This document shows, piece by piece, positions 28,401 through 35,971 of a stretch of 64,000 nt of DNA (position 1 is its first letter; every line of letters starts with the position of its first letter). Below the pieces are notes generated by a model. It had not been told where the DNA came from, ran no database searches, and saw nothing but the letters and a program-made list of their open reading frames with translations. The position numbers were made by a program, and so were the translations under genes. The stretch is from assembly GCF_000702505.1 (NCBI RefSeq), contig NZ_JNIM01000001.1, positions 3,782,001 through 3,846,000 on the forward strand, read 5' to 3'. Origin of the DNA: Thermogemmatispora carboxidivorans (GTDB lineage: Bacteria > Chloroflexota > Ktedonobacteria > Ktedonobacterales > Ktedonobacteraceae).

Positions 28401-28570
28401 GCCTGCTCTACGAGTTTCTGACCGACGCCCACCGCCTCAATGTGGCCCTGACCCGCTCCCAGCGTAAACTGATCCTTGTCGGGCATGCCACCGCGCTGGA
28501 GGGGCTGCCGATCCTGGGCGATCTTCTGAACTACTGCCGCGAGCTGGGGGCCTTTATCTCAACGGAATAG
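25454..28570 (+). CDS. Dna2-like Fe-S nuclease / SF1 helicase, 1038 aa
   Basis: A one-chain fusion resembling Dna2 and AddB-type nucleases. The nuclease half has a lone Cys137 (YAEYCPRQY), then the PD-(D/E)XK region RLDVLWQQGARRRLLELKTGG, the helix RWQVHGYHALL, and the cluster C381-x2-C384-x5-C390, which together would bind a 4Fe-4S cluster. The helicase half starts with Walker A GPPGTGKT (615-622) and includes LIDEAGQ, GDEKQLPPL, TQYRMHEQI, DTVDRFQGGERAVIIISF and NVALTRSQRKLILVGH, that is SF1 motifs I to VI. Expected role: DNA-end resection or flap processing. The ribosome site is weak. Ribokinase follows after 14 bases. Confidence 0.88.
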   Translation: MSTTLETAQQAGTCFLCALAASTRPCAVPRLEGFLLAAWEQPARSGERLPYLLLKCAEGLVSLQLTRADRRLVQELRARGRRVRGLRLRAYHLPTPAQHTEQHGRPVLAYRADPWTLVVIEPDTLLNITDLLYAEYCPRQYLLQRLLPSEATLETLRGTLVHACFKELLKAHDRGSLTGESGQALTLLQQQLRQVLERSRFELALLKLAPEQLEAEVTPHLESLANWFEQQRSTLWDVPLPAEGPADSAGHSGKHGDHLVRAETFLLAPEIGLKGRLDVLWQQGARRRLLELKTGGASGPLPRRNHRWQVHGYHALLTVRRQARTQKALATLLYSGTPGEAQAFGIPFSIRELQQVNEQRNLLVISHVTGEPCAPPGPGRCSKCALREECRLVSWLLDWEPPALAAISDATTAPDAPTLPPGAAGLTESDRAFFARYYRLLQAEGRASEQEQALLWQAPVAEHVARGMAIAGLTPLEPPQPTAQGEWVQRFRCENRSELRSGDEILLCDDHPLDGEVVTGTILEIGAREVTVWTPELIAHPTLIERHATDVVHLRTLQNLWRWLHVEPRLRELVYGLRRPRFSNEPVAPRADFNREQNLAVERALQMQDYLLIHGPPGTGKTAVIAEIVKRLCQRGERVLLAAFTNQAVDNMLLRLESEGFHDYLRLGHERSVAEGVQEHLLKHLAPLSPEPGEAAIEEGRPDLATAGLRATLRTLPVMASTTATWSSERYAPAEAQGNEADSLLRFDVALIDEAGQLTVPALLGALRFARRFILVGDEKQLPPLVLSREAAEGGLRESLFSLLKRRDEEYLATHPGAESACVALTTQYRMHEQIAAFPSRCFYGGELRAHPSVARRQLSFGGPATPRLGERAAILRALPPSQPVVFLDVTTPESEARVSQAEARLVRELVTALLARGVGPSQIGIIAPYRAQVANLRRHLVWKQYGAPHPALTIDTVDRFQGGERAVIIISFATTQPPPPDSLLYEFLTDAHRLNVALTRSQRKLILVGHATALEGLPILGDLLNYCRELGAFISTE

Positions 28571-28584
28571 GAGCAAGCCAAACA

Positions 28585-29604
28585 ATGAAGGAGCAGAAGC
28601 GCATTTTAGTGGTTGGCAGTCTGAATATGGATCAGGTGGTGCAGGTGCCGCGCCTGCCAGCGCTCGGCGAGACGCTGCTGGGTGCCGGCTCATTGAAGCT
28701 GGTGCCCGGAGGGAAAGGCGCCAACCAGGCGGTGGCGATGGCCCGTTTAGGGGGAGCCGTGATGATGGCTGGTCGAGTGGGCCGCGATCCTTTTGGGCAG
28801 CAGCTACTGACTGCCCTGCAGGCGGCAGGTGTCTCTACGGAGCTGGTGGCTGTCGATGAGGAGGAGGCTAGCGGCACGGCCTTTATTTTCCTGGTAGAGC
28901 AAGACAATGCCATTATCGTAGCGGCAGGTGCCAATGGCCGCCTCGGGCACGACCCCGCGCACATGGCCCGCATCGAAGAGGCTCTGTCACAGGCCTCGGC
29001 CCTGGTCCTGCAGCTTGAGATCCCTCTGGCCACGGTTGAGCACTTGATCAAGGCGGCCCACGCTGCGGCTGTCCCGGTCGTACTGAACGCCGCCCCAGCC
29101 CAGCCCTTGAGCCCCGAGCTGCTGCGCCAGATCGATCTGCTGATCGTGAACGAGCACGAGGCTCAGGCTCTGGTCACAGCCCTGGGGACAGCCCCAGGTT
29201 CCAGCGAGACTACGGCTGCGCCAGAAGAGCCAGAGACGAGGGATGGGCAGGCCCAGGCGCGCACGCTGGCTCTGCGTCTGCATGAGCAGGGAGTAGCCAA
29301 GGTGGTGGTTACCCTGGGGGCAGCGGGGGCGCTGCTGGTCACCAGGGAGACCCAGGCAGGCCCTGGTCCGCTCGCTCTCTATGAGCCGGCCCCCCGCGTC
29401 CAGGTGACCGATACGACGGCAGCAGGCGATTGCTTCGTGGGTGCCTTGACGGTCGCGCTGCTGGAGGGCCAGCCCCCCGCTCGGGCTTTGCGCTTTGCGG
29501 TCTACGCCAGCGCCTTGAAGGTGACGCGCTTCGGCGCGCAGTCTGGCCTGCCGAGCCGGAGCGAGGTGCTGGCTTTCCTGACCGAAGGCTCGTCTCCGGC
29601 TTAG
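28585..29604 (+). CDS. rbsK: Ribokinase (PfkB family)
   Basis: Phosphorylates ribose (or a related sugar) with ATP. 339 aa, slightly long. ILVVGSLNMDQVVQVPRLPALGETLLG and VPGGKGANQAVAMARLGG are the RbsK N-terminal signatures; the C-terminal PfkB signature is DTTAAGDCFVGALTVALLEG with the catalytic base Asp282. An insertion of about 25 Ala/Glu/Pro/Thr-rich residues (GSSETTAAPEEPETRDGQAQ, about 203-222) accounts for the extra length. It starts 14 bases after the helicase gene and is probably co-transcribed; no ribose transporter is present. Confidence 0.9.
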   Translation: MKEQKRILVVGSLNMDQVVQVPRLPALGETLLGAGSLKLVPGGKGANQAVAMARLGGAVMMAGRVGRDPFGQQLLTALQAAGVSTELVAVDEEEASGTAFIFLVEQDNAIIVAAGANGRLGHDPAHMARIEEALSQASALVLQLEIPLATVEHLIKAAHAAAVPVVLNAAPAQPLSPELLRQIDLLIVNEHEAQALVTALGTAPGSSETTAAPEEPETRDGQAQARTLALRLHEQGVAKVVVTLGAAGALLVTRETQAGPGPLALYEPAPRVQVTDTTAAGDCFVGALTVALLEGQPPARALRFAVYASALKVTRFGAQSGLPSRSEVLAFLTEGSSPA

Positions 29605-29678
29605 TCTCCCGACTGGCTCGGCCTGCCCACCCTTGCCCACTGGTGGCGGAAGGCAGACAAGGCCTCTGCCGGCTTCTT

Positions 29679-29707
29679 TTGACAAGGTCGAGGCCTTGCG
29701 CTATATT
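29679..29707 (+). promoter_or_regulatory. Consensus sigma-70-type promoter of the SufT-like gene
   Basis: TTGACA (29679-29684), 17-base spacer, TATATT (29702-29707), 68 bases before the ATG. The best classical promoter in the window. AAGGCCTC and GAGGCCTT (29659-29666, 29690-29697) form an inverted repeat overlapping it. Confidence 0.7.
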
Positions 29708-29774
29708 TATGTGAAGTAATCCCTACTATGTTACTTGGAATATTGGGCTATCAGCAGAGAAGGAGCAGCAGACT

Positions 29775-30086
29775 ATGCCCCAGATCAATGAGGCCGAGGT
29801 GATCGAGGCCCTGCGGGAGTGTTACGATCCAGAGATTCCCGTCAATATCTACGATCTCGGCCTGGTCTATGGGATCGACATTAATCAGGAAACAGGCCAC
29901 GTGCATATTAAGATGACGCTGACGTCAATGGGGTGCCCATTGGTGGGCGACGTGATGTCTGAGGTCGAGATGCGCGTCAGCCAGGTCGAGCATGTCAAGT
30001 CATGCGATGTGGAGATGACCTTTGATCCTCCCTGGACTCCCGACCGCATGAGCGAAGATGCGAAGTGGGAACTGGGCTTGATCTAG
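29775..30086 (+). CDS. SufT/MIP18-type iron-sulfur assembly factor (DUF59)
   Basis: 103-aa DUF59 protein. VIEALRECYDPEIPVNIYDLGLVYGIDIN, HIKMTLTSMGCPLVGDVMSEVE and the final CDVEMTFDPPWTPDRMSEDAKWELGLI are the PaaD/SufT/MIP18 signatures, including the Cys of MGCP. Such proteins help insert Fe-S clusters, or act with phenylacetate ring oxygenase in PaaD; with no paa genes near, SufT-like is preferred. AAGGAG site. It is monocistronic by its own promoter. Confidence 0.92.
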   Translation: MPQINEAEVIEALRECYDPEIPVNIYDLGLVYGIDINQETGHVHIKMTLTSMGCPLVGDVMSEVEMRVSQVEHVKSCDVEMTFDPPWTPDRMSEDAKWELGLI

Positions 30087-30638
30087 CGAGCGCGGGGTCG
30101 CTTCCGGCGGCTGCGGGCCGAGCCTTGCCACGATGCCCGCTGGCCGCACAGGGAAGACACCTCGCTCCCCCTTCCCCCACCACAGGGCTTGCCCTGACAC
30201 GTGACCTTCCCCCGGCGGCACCTTACCGCCTCTGTCCGCTTTCTGTCGCGACACTGGCTCTCTGCCTGCCGGCAGCGGTCTGTCACGTGTTATTTTTTTC
30301 TCTTTTTACTCTTCCCTTCGACAAAGCAGTGTGTTATACTGAGTGTCGTCAATCAATACATTTATCTTCATAATATGAAAGGATGAGAAGCACCTTCTTC
30401 CGCCCTGGAAGGGACACCTCAAACGTCTTCTCTTCTTCCACTCTCTGTGCTGCATCGCCAGCCCTGGCCTGGAAGGAGGGCACTTGCTTGCAGCGAAAGA
30501 ATCCCTAGAGGAAATGGAGCGCGTCAAGATCGTGCGAGCAGAGAAACTGGAGTCTTGGGAGCCGGGGCACGGGTGCAAGGAAATGATCAGGGTAAGGATA
30601 GCAAGAAAACTGAGAGACCAGGAGGTTTGAGAGGTCTC
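30087..30638. other. Intergenic region upstream of the first stalk protein
   Basis: 552 bases without a supported gene. It holds the 10-bp palindrome CTGCCGGCAG near 30267, a distant inverted repeat ACACGTGAC/GTCACGTGT, and an extended -10 box TGTTATACT at 30332-30340. The frame open from 30447 into the next gene lacks a ribosome site and domain content. Confidence 0.4.
30332..30340 (+). promoter_or_regulatory. Extended -10 promoter element
   Basis: TGTTATACT about 300 bases upstream of the first zinc-ribbon/stalk protein. The long distance would give a leader of roughly 290 bases. Confidence 0.35.
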
Positions 30639-31784
30639 ATGGTCAGGCACTGTGAGTTTTGCTACGCAGCGGTGCCCGCGGATTACACCACGTGTCCTGT
30701 CTGCGGAGGGGCGCTAAGGACGAGCGAGGAGCAGGCTGGGACAGGTGGGCAGCAAGCTGGAGCTGGTGGCCCGCCTCCTTTCGCCGCGGAGGCTACGCCA
30801 GCCGCGTTTCAGGGCAGCAGAGCGAGCCGCAGCGAGCCAGGTCCTCCCACCCCGCCCGGCGGGCAGTCAGCGATGCCGATGTCAGCAGGGCCACGGCACC
30901 CATCCCATCTTCAGCACCGCGAGTTCTCGCAGAAGAGCAGTTTTTCGCTGTCGCGCTCGCTGCGGCTCGGCTTTGCCTTGATGCTCTTCCTGTTCCTGAC
31001 AGGGCTGAGCCTGCTCATCTATGGCGGCATTTACCACCCGGCCCAGCTGCGGGCGGGGGCCACGGCCACGGTCAGCGCTGCTTTGACAGCTCTTACGCAG
31101 AGCACTGCCCAGGCGCATGCCCACGCCACAGCAACAGCCATTGCCCAGGCCCACGCTACGGCTACCGCTGCCACCCAGGCCACTAGCGTTGCTGCTGCTA
31201 CGGTCACCGCCCAGCAGGCCACCTACACAGCGGCCACCCAAGGAGCACCAACCCTGGTCGATCCTTTGACCGGGCAGAATGGCAACCTGTGGACCCTGGA
31301 TAGCAACCAGGGTCAGGGCTGCCTCTTCTCCGGCTCTAGCTTGCATTCGGTCGTCTCCAGCGACCATGTCTTCATCCCTTGCCTGGCTCTGGCTACGAGG
31401 TTTGCCAACTTCACGCTGCAGGTTCACATGCGCCTGGTGCGAGGCGATGGCGGCGGCCTGGTCTTTCGCGCGAATGGGGCCAGCGGCACTGGCTATCTCT
31501 TTTTCGTTGGCAGCGATGGAAACTATAGCCTCATGCTCTCCGATGGTACTCAGGCGAATGCCCTGGTTGGCGGCCCAACGCCAGCAATCCACACGGCGCC
31601 TGGCCAGGATAACCTGTTGACGGTGATCGTCCGCGGATCATCGATCATTCTCTATGTCAATAAGCAATACGTGGGCAGCGCCCAGGATACGAGCTTTAGC
31701 ACGGGGCAGATCGGCGTCTTCGCCATCGATCTGGGTCATGTGACCGATGCAGCTTTTTCTCAGCTCCAGGTCTGGTCGCGCTAA
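30639..31784 (+). CDS. Zinc-ribbon / Ala-Thr stalk / lectin-like membrane protein, 381 aa
   Basis: Member 1 of a paralogous set. Cys5, Cys8, Cys19 and Cys22 form a zinc ribbon (HCEFCYAAVPADYTTCPVCGG). A Gly/Pro/Ser linker and one membrane helix (about 108-131) follow. A stalk of about 60 residues is made almost only of Ala, Thr, Gln and His (for example TATAIAQAHATATAATQATS). The C-terminal 175 residues form a beta-rich domain with FANFTLQVHMRLVRGDGGGLVFRANG and LLTVIVRGSSIILYVNKQYVGSAQDTSFSTGQIGVFA, the pattern of LamG/3-keto-disaccharide-hydrolase-like jellyrolls. Expected topology: ribbon inside, jellyroll outside. Start at 30639 is set by AGGAGG and the ribbon. Confidence 0.75.
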   Translation: MVRHCEFCYAAVPADYTTCPVCGGALRTSEEQAGTGGQQAGAGGPPPFAAEATPAAFQGSRASRSEPGPPTPPGGQSAMPMSAGPRHPSHLQHREFSQKSSFSLSRSLRLGFALMLFLFLTGLSLLIYGGIYHPAQLRAGATATVSAALTALTQSTAQAHAHATATAIAQAHATATAATQATSVAAATVTAQQATYTAATQGAPTLVDPLTGQNGNLWTLDSNQGQGCLFSGSSLHSVVSSDHVFIPCLALATRFANFTLQVHMRLVRGDGGGLVFRANGASGTGYLFFVGSDGNYSLMLSDGTQANALVGGPTPAIHTAPGQDNLLTVIVRGSSIILYVNKQYVGSAQDTSFSTGQIGVFAIDLGHVTDAAFSQLQVWSR

Positions 31785-31954
31785 CCACTCATGCCCGTTT
31801 CTCTGCCTATCGTTTTTCTCTCTGTTTGTGCTCCTTGGCACCTGAACCAAAGCCAGAAATCACGTAGGGCCGGGGCCGGTTTTCGTCCATGCTCCCGCTC
31901 TCGGCTCGCTTCTCACAAGCCATGATGAGATCACTTGGCATAGATTGAAAAGCA

Positions 31955-31963
31955 TGTTATGCT
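31955..31963 (+). promoter_or_regulatory. Extended -10 promoter element
   Basis: TGTTATGCT, 54 bases before the second stalk protein. Confidence 0.4.
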
Positions 31964-32017
31964 GATGATGCCTTCGGGAATCACTACGCCCAGCCCTTGA
32001 GGAGGATCTTCTTACCT

Positions 32018-33751
32018 ATGCAATGCCAAATCTGCAAGGCCGAGCTGCCCGCTGAGGCCCGGGTCTGCCCCGCCTGCGGCGCTCCTACTCCTTACAATGT
32101 GCTGGAGCCAGAGAAGGAGCAGACCCCGTCGCCTACGTTCGGCAGCCCAGATGATACGCTGATTAAGCATCGCCCCGCGAGCAGCGAACAGTCGATCGGC
32201 GTTGAGGATAGCGAGCGCACGTTGCGCGCTCCCTACAGCGAGCCTACGGTGCGGGCGCCTTCGCGCTGGCAGCAACTGCCGCCAGTACCGTCCAGTGCCC
32301 AGGGGGAAGCGGCTGCTCAGCAGAGCGAGGCTCAAGCTTCGGGCTCGGGAGGTGAGCACTCTCAAGCCGGTACGGCAACGGAAGCGACCCCAACGGCCTC
32401 ACCTGCCAGCGGGCCAGCTGCGGCCCCCGCTTCCTCCTCCCAGCCCGGCAGTGTAACGCCGGTCCTACCGCCACGGGATGTGGCCACAAGCTACGGGTGG
32501 GTGCCGCCTTCTGCCGGCTCCGGCAGCCCCTCTTACCCTGGCCAGAGCGGCCCCTTTCCGCCCTCGCCCGCTCAATTTCAGGCAGCGGGGGCAGCGCCTC
32601 CGACTCCAGCCCCTGGCTCCCCGCCTCAGCCGGCCAGCCAGGTTAGCCAGAGCGGCATCTTTCCGCCCGCCGGCCCCGGCTATCCGCCGGCGGCAGCTTC
32701 GTCGCCAGGGTCCCTCGGTTCTGCTGGTCCCTCCTACCCTGGCTATCCACCTTCCTTCTTCCCGCCCGGCCCAATGAGCGCGGCAGGCCCTCACAGGGAG
32801 GCGGGCGCCGCTCTCCCTCAACAAAGTCAGCCTGGCTGGCCGTGGTATCCACAACAGCCAACTCCTGGAGCAGCCGCACCAGGTTCAGGCCCAGGCTTTC
32901 CCCCCTCTCCTCCCGCGCCGGGCCAGGCCAAAGGAGGCAGGTCTACGCTGCTGCTCATTCTGGCCATCGTGTTGATCTGCGTCATGATCCTGCTGGGGAG
33001 CGTCGTCTACCTCGGTGTCATCCGTCCAGGCCAGGAACACGCCGCCGCCACGGCCACGGCTGAAAGTGCTACAGCTCTCGCTCGCAGCCACCAGACGGCG
33101 ACCGCCGTCGCTCAGGCGAATGCCACGGCAACGGTGACTGCCCTGCAGAACAATCCCCAGGCGTTCTATAGCTATGTCACTGCGCAGACCCCCCAGGTGA
33201 ATGACTCGCTGGCCAGTCAGAGTGCCAGCAATTGGGATGATATGCGCAATAACGATGGCAGCGGCTGCCAGTTCAACAATGGCGCCCTGCATATCTTGAC
33301 CACCGCCAACACCCCAGCCTGGGCCTGCGCTGCCAATGCTGCGACGTACCACAACCTGGCCTTCCAGGTCGATATGACAATGGTCAAGGGCGATAAGAGC
33401 GGCCTCCAGACGATGGCGGGCCTGGTTTTCCGCCTTGACGAGAATACACGCAGCTTCTATAGCTTCACCATCAGCCCCAGCAGCGCCTACCTGTTGAGTA
33501 AAGTCGATAACGGGAATGTCACCTATCTCTCCGAGGGCGTCAGCTCCGCCATTAACGCCAATCTCGGCGAGAGTAATACTTTGACGGTCATCGCCCAGGA
33601 GAATACGCTCATTCTGTTCGTGAATCAGCACTACCTTGCTACGGTTCACGACAGCGCTTTGACGAGCGGCATGGTCGGCCTGGTCGCGCTGACCACCGGC
33701 AAGATCTCCGCCGACGCCGCCTTTCAGAATGCCAAAATCTGGCAGCTGTAG
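32018..33751 (+). CDS. Zinc-ribbon / Ala-Thr stalk / lectin-like membrane protein, 577 aa
   Basis: Member 2 of the set. Ribbon Cys3, Cys6, Cys17, Cys20 (CQICKAELPAEARVCPACG). About 280 residues of Pro/Gly/Ala/Ser-rich linker, with repeated SQ-type and PxYPG stretches, precede the membrane helix (about 309-335, STLLLILAIVLICVMILLGSVV). A short Ala/Thr/Gln stalk (340-375) and the same jellyroll follow: LAFQVDMTMVKGDKSGLQTMAGLVFRLDE, NTLTVIAQENTLILFVNQHYLATVHDSALTSGMVGLVAL. The start is the ATG after GAGGAGG; the TTG at 31997 is part of that site. Transcribed in the same direction as its paralogs but with 233-280 bases between them. Confidence 0.75.
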   Translation: MQCQICKAELPAEARVCPACGAPTPYNVLEPEKEQTPSPTFGSPDDTLIKHRPASSEQSIGVEDSERTLRAPYSEPTVRAPSRWQQLPPVPSSAQGEAAAQQSEAQASGSGGEHSQAGTATEATPTASPASGPAAAPASSSQPGSVTPVLPPRDVATSYGWVPPSAGSGSPSYPGQSGPFPPSPAQFQAAGAAPPTPAPGSPPQPASQVSQSGIFPPAGPGYPPAAASSPGSLGSAGPSYPGYPPSFFPPGPMSAAGPHREAGAALPQQSQPGWPWYPQQPTPGAAAPGSGPGFPPSPPAPGQAKGGRSTLLLILAIVLICVMILLGSVVYLGVIRPGQEHAAATATAESATALARSHQTATAVAQANATATVTALQNNPQAFYSYVTAQTPQVNDSLASQSASNWDDMRNNDGSGCQFNNGALHILTTANTPAWACAANAATYHNLAFQVDMTMVKGDKSGLQTMAGLVFRLDENTRSFYSFTISPSSAYLLSKVDNGNVTYLSEGVSSAINANLGESNTLTVIAQENTLILFVNQHYLATVHDSALTSGMVGLVALTTGKISADAAFQNAKIWQL

Positions 33752-33968
33752 GCAGGCTTTCGAATGGGAGGGAGAAGATCAGCGGTGATCATGTGACTAG
33801 AGGCGAGCCGCTGGCTCAAGCGTAGCGTTGGAACACTGGTCACCACGGGGATGGGGCAGGCCCTACCCGCCCCGAGACTGCCAGCACTCGCGCTCTCTTC
33901 TCCCCCGCCGAAGGGTCCTCTGTACCTTCGCCAGGTCCAGGCAGGGCTGGTCTTGTATACAGCGTTCA

Positions 33969-33977
33969 TGCTATAGT
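33969..33977 (+). promoter_or_regulatory. Extended -10 promoter element
   Basis: TGCTATAGT, 55 bases before the third stalk protein. Confidence 0.45.
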
Positions 33978-34031
33978 AGCAGAGAGGAGCAGAAGGAGAG
34001 GAGCCTACTGTCAAGCGAGGGAGCGCCATCT

Positions 34032-35123
34032 ATGCCAGGAAAGCAGCACTCAAGCCGCCCGCCGGTGAGCACGAGCGGCCCCGAGCCGGAGCTACCACCA
34101 CCTCACAAGTGGACGCCAAGGGCAGCGGAGAGCAGCGAGGTCTCCGCCGCAAGGCCAACAGAAGGAGACGGGTCAGAAGAGCAGGCGGAGACAATGACGC
34201 TCGTGAAGGCATCTGCTGCTGAGCCGGCCCCTTTCCGGCTGCGACCTGCCGGACTCTCGCGCCGTCAGTGGTGGCTCTATGGATCGCTTGCCGCCCTGCT
34301 GCTGCTGACGAGCACAGCTCTACTCGTCATGCTGACCACGGGCCAGGCTACGGCTATACTCCAGGCCCAGGCCACCGCCCGCGCCCAGGCCACGCGCCAT
34401 GTTCTGGCTAGCGCCAGCGCCCAGGCCGCAGGCACCGCCCAGGCCCTGGCAACCCAGCAGGCAGCTATTTACGCCACCGCCACGGCCCAGAGCCTGGCAA
34501 CCGCTCAGAATAGCCAGCTCACAGCAACCGCTACCGCTTACGACGAGCGCCTGAGCCAGATTACACAGGGCCAGCCAGCTTTCAGCGATGATCTGAGCAG
34601 CCCCGATGAGAGCCACGGCTGGGACCAGGGCTTCAGCGACGCCGGTACCGGCTGCTTCTTCAACAACGGCGCCTATGAGGCGCGAGCCGGTCACCCCGGA
34701 CTGCTACAGCCCTGTCTCGCCCACCAGACAAACTTCAGCCAGTTTGTCTACGAGGTCCAGCTGACGATTACCCACGGTCAGGAGGCCGGTCTGCTCTTTC
34801 GCGCCAGCAGTGATGGCCAGAGCTACTATCTTTTCCGCGTGAGCATCAACGGCTCGTTCGCTCTCGATCTCTACCAGGGTCAGAGGGGCCAAACCCTGCT
34901 GACTGGCTTTAGCCCGGCGATCAGCAGCGGCCTGACGCAGACAAACATTCTGGGCGTGCTGGTCAGTCAGGACACCATCGTGCTCTATGTCAACGAGCAG
35001 GCTGTGGGCAGCGTGCAGGACCATACCCTCTCAACGGGGATAATTGGCGTCGCCGCCATCGACGATCAGCTGCCTTGTGTGGCTCAGTTCAGCAATGCCC
35101 AGGTCTGGACCCTTCGCCAGTGA
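34032..35123 (+). CDS. Ala-Thr stalk / lectin-like membrane protein, 363 aa
   Basis: Member 3 of the set, without the zinc ribbon. An acidic, Pro-rich N-terminus (1-75) is followed by a membrane helix (81-103), an Ala/Thr/Gln stalk (105-178; for example QATARAQATRHVLASASAQ) and the jellyroll (180-363) with FVYEVQLTITHGQEAGLLFRASSDGQSYYLFRVS and NILGVLVSQDTIVLYVNEQAVGSVQDHTLSTGIIGVAA. Two cysteines, GCFFNN and QPCLAHQ, match the pattern in member 1 (GCLFSG, IPCLAL), so a disulfide is plausible. Start at 34032 follows GAGGGAG. Confidence 0.72.
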   Translation: MPGKQHSSRPPVSTSGPEPELPPPHKWTPRAAESSEVSAARPTEGDGSEEQAETMTLVKASAAEPAPFRLRPAGLSRRQWWLYGSLAALLLLTSTALLVMLTTGQATAILQAQATARAQATRHVLASASAQAAGTAQALATQQAAIYATATAQSLATAQNSQLTATATAYDERLSQITQGQPAFSDDLSSPDESHGWDQGFSDAGTGCFFNNGAYEARAGHPGLLQPCLAHQTNFSQFVYEVQLTITHGQEAGLLFRASSDGQSYYLFRVSINGSFALDLYQGQRGQTLLTGFSPAISSGLTQTNILGVLVSQDTIVLYVNEQAVGSVQDHTLSTGIIGVAAIDDQLPCVAQFSNAQVWTLRQ

Positions 35124-35265
35124 GCCGCCAGCGCCGAGGTCTGGGATCAGACAGACTGTGGCCACCAGGCCGGAGCGCTTTGTCCATAAAGGCAGGCCGC
35201 CGGGGACTCCTGGATTCATCCAGGGGAGGAAGGCGGCTTCCTGCTCACTCACCCTCACCCTGGGG

Positions 35266-35295
35266 TTGACTCAGCCGGCTCTCCTATGGTATCCT
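35266..35295 (+). promoter_or_regulatory. Candidate serS promoter
   Basis: TTGACT (35266-35271), 18-base spacer, TATCCT (35290-35295). It would start the transcript about 190 bases before the T-box structure. TATCCT is a weak -10. Confidence 0.45.
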
Positions 35296-35489
35296 CCTCA
35301 CGAGGCTGAAGGCACTGGCCAGCAACGGCTGTGCCTCATCATGCAGAGGGGGCGGGGAGCAGACGGGTCAATTCCGCTAGACTGTCCTGGGGGGCAGTGA
35401 GCTGCTGTTAACCAGCCCTGAAGCCTGGGCCAATACGGCTGCGAGTAAGTCCCTGGCTTGAGCCAGGGGCCATTGACTGAGTAAAGGCG

Positions 35490-35768
35490 AAGAACAGGAC
35501 AAGTACCTCATGCCTGCGAGGACTAGAGAGCTGCGGGTTGGTGCAACGCAGCGCCGAGGATGAGGGAATCCACCTGGGAGCCCACGCGATGAGCGTTTGC
35601 GGTGGCCTCCGTTAACAGGCCAAATGAGGGATGGCTCTATGCAGCCAGCCTCTGGGGTCTCTTGCCCTCTGGCTAGCCGGCAACAGAGCATCCGAACAAA
35701 GGTGGCACCACGATCGACGCAGCAACCAGCGTTGTCGTCCTTGCACAGTGGACGATAACGCTTTTTTT
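35490..35768 (+). ncRNA. T-box leader controlling serS (Ser, UCC specifier)
   Basis: Riboswitch that binds uncharged tRNA. Stem I shows the usual GGACAAGTACC start, the distal GGTTGGTGCAACGCAGC region, and a specifier-loop sequence GGGAATCCACCTGGGAG, where TCC (35569-35571) is a serine codon followed by A. The T-box itself is AAAGGTGGCACCACG (35698-35712), whose centre would pair with the tRNA acceptor end. A terminator follows: AGCGTTGTCGTCC (35728-35740), loop, GGACGATAACGCT (35750-35762) and a T run to 35768. Uncharged tRNA-Ser would favour the antiterminator and serS expression. Confidence 0.9.
35728..35768 (+). terminator. Regulated terminator of the T-box
   Basis: 13-bp stem (one TT/A bulge-type mismatch), 9-base loop and a 7-base T run. 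It competes with the antiterminator formed by the T-box sequence. Confidence 0.85.
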
Positions 35769-35971
35769 ATTGCTGTAGGACCGTTATAGGCGGTCAGTTG
35801 TCAGGCTCGCAGCCCCCCTGGCCGATGCAGGTCGCTCCTCACGCCTTGCAGCGAGGACGGATCACAACGACCTGACTCCGCCCGGCCAGCGAGCTGGCGC
35901 GCGACCGGCTACAGACCAAGGCCCAGGACCCACGTTTGAGGAAGAAAAGAGCAGAAGGAGGAAGGTTTTTC

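Noticed and set aside
28570-29604. Ribokinase as part of a ribose uptake operon
   Set aside because: No ribose transporter, mutarotase or regulator is present in the window.
29659-29697. AAGGCCTC/GAGGCCTT repeat as the rbsK terminator
   Set aside because: It overlaps the -35 of a consensus promoter and has no T run, so a terminator call is not justified; kept only as a note under that promoter.
30447-30638. In-frame extension of the first stalk protein
   Set aside because: Arg/Gly-rich with no domain; the ribbon begins exactly at the downstream ATG that has a good site.
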